From Streptomyces graminofaciens (GTDB taxonomy: Bacteria; Actinomycetota; Actinomycetes; Streptomycetales; Streptomycetaceae), in NCBI RefSeq assembly GCF_030294945.1, contig NZ_AP018448.1:8156501-8220500 (forward strand): DNA of 64,000 nucleotides, written 5' to 3'. The position numbers were made by a program, and so were the translations under genes. Positions 62,451 to 64,000 of the stretch are shown piece by piece; position 1 is the stretch's first letter; every line of letters starts with the position of its first letter. The notes under the pieces were generated by a model. It did no database searches and had not been told where the DNA came from. It saw only the letters and a program-made list of their open reading frames with translations.

Positions 62451-63649
62451 TGGCCGACGAGCAGTACAAGTGGCTCAACCGTGACGCCGCGGAGCGTCTG
62501 CTGCGCGGAGAGCCGCTGGAGGCCGTCGACGCCGACGTCCGCGACCGTGCCGACCGGCTTGCCGAGGCGCTCGGCGCACTCACCGCCGACCTGCCCGCCG
62601 AGAGCCCCGAACATCCCGAACTGCCCGGCGAGGAAGCCGCCTTGGCCGCGTTCCGGCTGGCCCGCTCGGGCAAGGGCGACGAGGCCACGGCACTGGGCCG
62701 GGTCAGCCGTACGCATGACTCCGCGCCCGCCGACGACGCCGGTCTCGTATGTCTCGGGCGCCCCGCGCCGGGCGGCCGCCGGGCCCGCTGGGGCAGACCC
62801 GCGCGATACGGGCTGGTCGCGGCGCTGGCCGCCGGGATGCTCGGCGGGATCGCCGTGGCCGCCGGCACCGGGGCGCTGCCGCCCCTCTTCCGCGACGACG
62901 AACCGGAACCCTCCGTGTCGGTCCCCGCGGCCGGTACGTCCGACCGGCCGCTGGTGTCGCCCTCGCCCGAGGACACGTCCGACGGCGGCCTGGTCCGGAG
63001 CGAGCCGGAGCCCGGCGAGTCCCCGGACGGCGGCGCCGACGCGGGCGCCGCGCCGGACGACTCCGCCGAGACCGGGCAGCCCGACGACACCAGTGACGGG
63101 AAGGGCCGCTCCCAGCAGTGGTGGCAGGAGATGCTCGCCGTGTGCCGTGAGGTGCGCGACGGCAAGAACGTCGACGAAATGGACGCGGACCGTCGGCGCA
63201 GCCTTGAGGACGCGGCGGGCGGCGACGCGAAGGGCCATGTGAAGAAGTACTGCGACGGCCTGCTGTCCGTCGGCGGCGGGGCGAAGCCCGGCTCCGGCGT
63301 GTCCGGCGGCTCCGGCGGGAAGGGCAGGGGCGGCAACACGTCCGGCTCGGCCGGTTCCTCCGGCGGCGACGCCGACTCCCGCGACGACTACACACGCCCC
63401 GCCAAGGACAAGACCGGCAAGGGCAACGGCAGGAACAAGGGCAACGGCGGCAACAGCGGTGGCAACGGCCACTGGAACAAGGGCAACGGCGGCAACAGCG
63501 GCGGCGGCAACGGCCACCGGAACAAGGGTGGCGGCAAGACCAAGGGCGGCAATGGCAAGGGTGGCGGCAACAAGCCCCACGGCCAGGGCGGCGCCGGCAC
63601 CGAGATCGAGGCCGCTTCCCCCCAGCTCGCCACTCCCGCAAGCCTGTGA
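62450..63649 (+). CDS. single-pass membrane protein, partner of ECF sigma factor (module 2)
   Basis: 399 residues from ATG 62450 (GTG 62447 also possible), overlapping the sigma stop. Cytosolic part with NRDAAERLLRGEPLEAVDADVRDRADRLAEALGAL; membrane helix YGLVAALAAGMLGGIAVAAGTGAL at about 122-145; acidic linker; a two-Cys domain (MLAVCREVRDGKNVDEMDADR, VKKYCDGLLS); then a Gly/Asn/Lys-rich repetitive tail. It mirrors the module 1 protein. Membrane control of the paired sigma factor is inferred from operon structure. Confidence 0.8.
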   Translation: MADEQYKWLNRDAAERLLRGEPLEAVDADVRDRADRLAEALGALTADLPAESPEHPELPGEEAALAAFRLARSGKGDEATALGRVSRTHDSAPADDAGLVCLGRPAPGGRRARWGRPARYGLVAALAAGMLGGIAVAAGTGALPPLFRDDEPEPSVSVPAAGTSDRPLVSPSPEDTSDGGLVRSEPEPGESPDGGADAGAAPDDSAETGQPDDTSDGKGRSQQWWQEMLAVCREVRDGKNVDEMDADRRRSLEDAAGGDAKGHVKKYCDGLLSVGGGAKPGSGVSGGSGGKGRGGNTSGSAGSSGGDADSRDDYTRPAKDKTGKGNGRNKGNGGNSGGNGHWNKGNGGNSGGGNGHRNKGGGKTKGGNGKGGGNKPHGQGGAGTEIEAASPQLATPASL

Positions 63650-63791
63650 CCTGCGGTTTCTCAAGCCCAAAAAATTCCTTGGCGAAGCGGGTAACACTTT
63701 CGGCCGTCGAAGCGCAGTAGAGAGTGAGCCGACTGGTCATCGGCCGTCGCACAGAGCCGGGGTTCCCCCCGTACCTACGGCTCGTGCACCA

Positions 63792-63830
63792 GGCGCGGGT
63801 GGGACACGTTCCCCCGGTCCCGCCCGCGCC
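63792..63830. terminator. hairpin between convergent module 2 and L,D-transpeptidase genes
   Basis: GGCGCGGGTGGGAC (63792-63805) pairs with GTCCCGCCCGCGCC (63817-63830) with one G-U pair. It is 140 bp after the membrane protein stop and about 60 bp from the minus-strand gene stop. Confidence 0.6.
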
Positions 63831-63887
63831 CCAAATCCCTCGCGAAGTCGAAGAATCCGAAGCACTCGAAGTCGCGGCGCGCGTCGC

Positions 63888-64000
63888 TCACCAGTAGACG
63901 ACGACCTTGTCCCCGTTCCGCACCTGCGCGAACAGCTCCGCGATCCTCGTCTCGTCCCGGACGTTGACGCAGCCGTGCGAGGCGCCGTAGTAGCCGCGGG
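63888..64000 (-). CDS. L,D-transpeptidase, 3' end only
   Basis: Only the last 37 codons are inside the window. They read GYYGASHGCVNVRDE and end in a KVVVYW C-terminus, which contains the YkuD active-site motif SHGCxN(V)R with the catalytic Cys. Such enzymes form 3-3 peptidoglycan cross-links. The rest of the gene lies beyond the window. Confidence 0.9.
   Translation of the reverse strand, partial: RGYYGASHGCVNVRDETRIAELFAQVRNGDKVVVYW

Overview
The window is high-GC actinobacterial DNA (GC-rich third codon positions, GTG and TTG starts, GGAG/GAGG ribosome binding sites) and is almost certainly a Streptomyces chromosomal core segment. From memory, the gene order purN-purH, folD-DUF3017, mdh, glyA, trpS, D-Ala-D-Ala carboxypeptidase, SCO4848-family membrane protein, phosphoesterase, sdhCDAB, hexosaminidase and ECF sigma genes follows the S. 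coelicolor SCO481x-SCO486x region. No tRNA, rRNA, CRISPR array or full-length transposase was seen.

Layout. 0-3.5 kb: a sigma-like gene cut by the window edge, a DUF6350 membrane protein, a truncated small gene running into a dispersed repeat, and a membrane protein. 3.9-6.1 kb: purN-purH, followed by terminators and a 173-bp MITE. 6.4-9.1 kb: a Ser/Thr kinase with an external peptidoglycan-binding domain, and a small membrane protein. 9.4-10.8 kb: folD-DUF3017. 11.2-14.1 kb: two membrane-anchored XRE regulators around a secreted protein. 14.5-20.3 kb: mdh, a lipoprotein with a glutathionylspermidine-synthase-like enzyme, glyA behind a ZTP riboswitch, and trpS. 20.4-25.3 kb: a 2'-5' RNA ligase-like protein, then DprE2, DprE1, PAP2 phosphatase and UbiA genes that together match the decaprenylphosphoryl-arabinose pathway. 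25.3-31.2 kb: YihY, DD-carboxypeptidase, a small membrane protein, a phosphoesterase and a solute-binding protein. 31.2-33.3 kb: a membrane protein-DCC-TetR operon with two identical operators. 33.8-44.8 kb: a secreted FG-GAP protein divergent from a 2290-residue Rhs/WapA-like protein with an unfamiliar C-terminal domain. 44.8-48.8 kb: two paralogous unknown genes around a secreted jelly-roll protein, a decayed pseudogene, and a TM2-DUF2752-TM2 group. 48.9-52.3 kb: sdhCDAB. 52.6-59.5 kb: an OHCU decarboxylase-like gene, secreted GH20 hexosaminidase, DUF4328 protein, an unknown protein and a secreted PGRP amidase/FG-GAP protein. 59.8-63.6 kb: two paralogous ECF sigma/transmembrane modules. The window ends in the 3' end of an L,D-transpeptidase.

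How the parts fit. One-carbon and purine metabolism is a theme: PurN and PurH use 10-formyl-tetrahydrofolate, FolD and GlyA supply one-carbon units, and glyA is led by a riboswitch that senses ZTP/ZMP, the PurH substrate that builds up when 10-formyl-THF is short. mdh and sdhCDAB give TCA-cycle functions. A second theme is the cell surface: DD-carboxypeptidase, L,D-transpeptidase, PGRP amidase, peptidoglycan-binding proteins, GH20 and a Rhs protein. The least expected content is the apparently complete polyprenylphosphoryl-arabinose pathway in a genus that lacks arabinogalactan, the Rhs C-terminal domain with no co-directional immunity gene, and several dispersed repeats that lie on, or supply, the stop codons of neighbouring genes.
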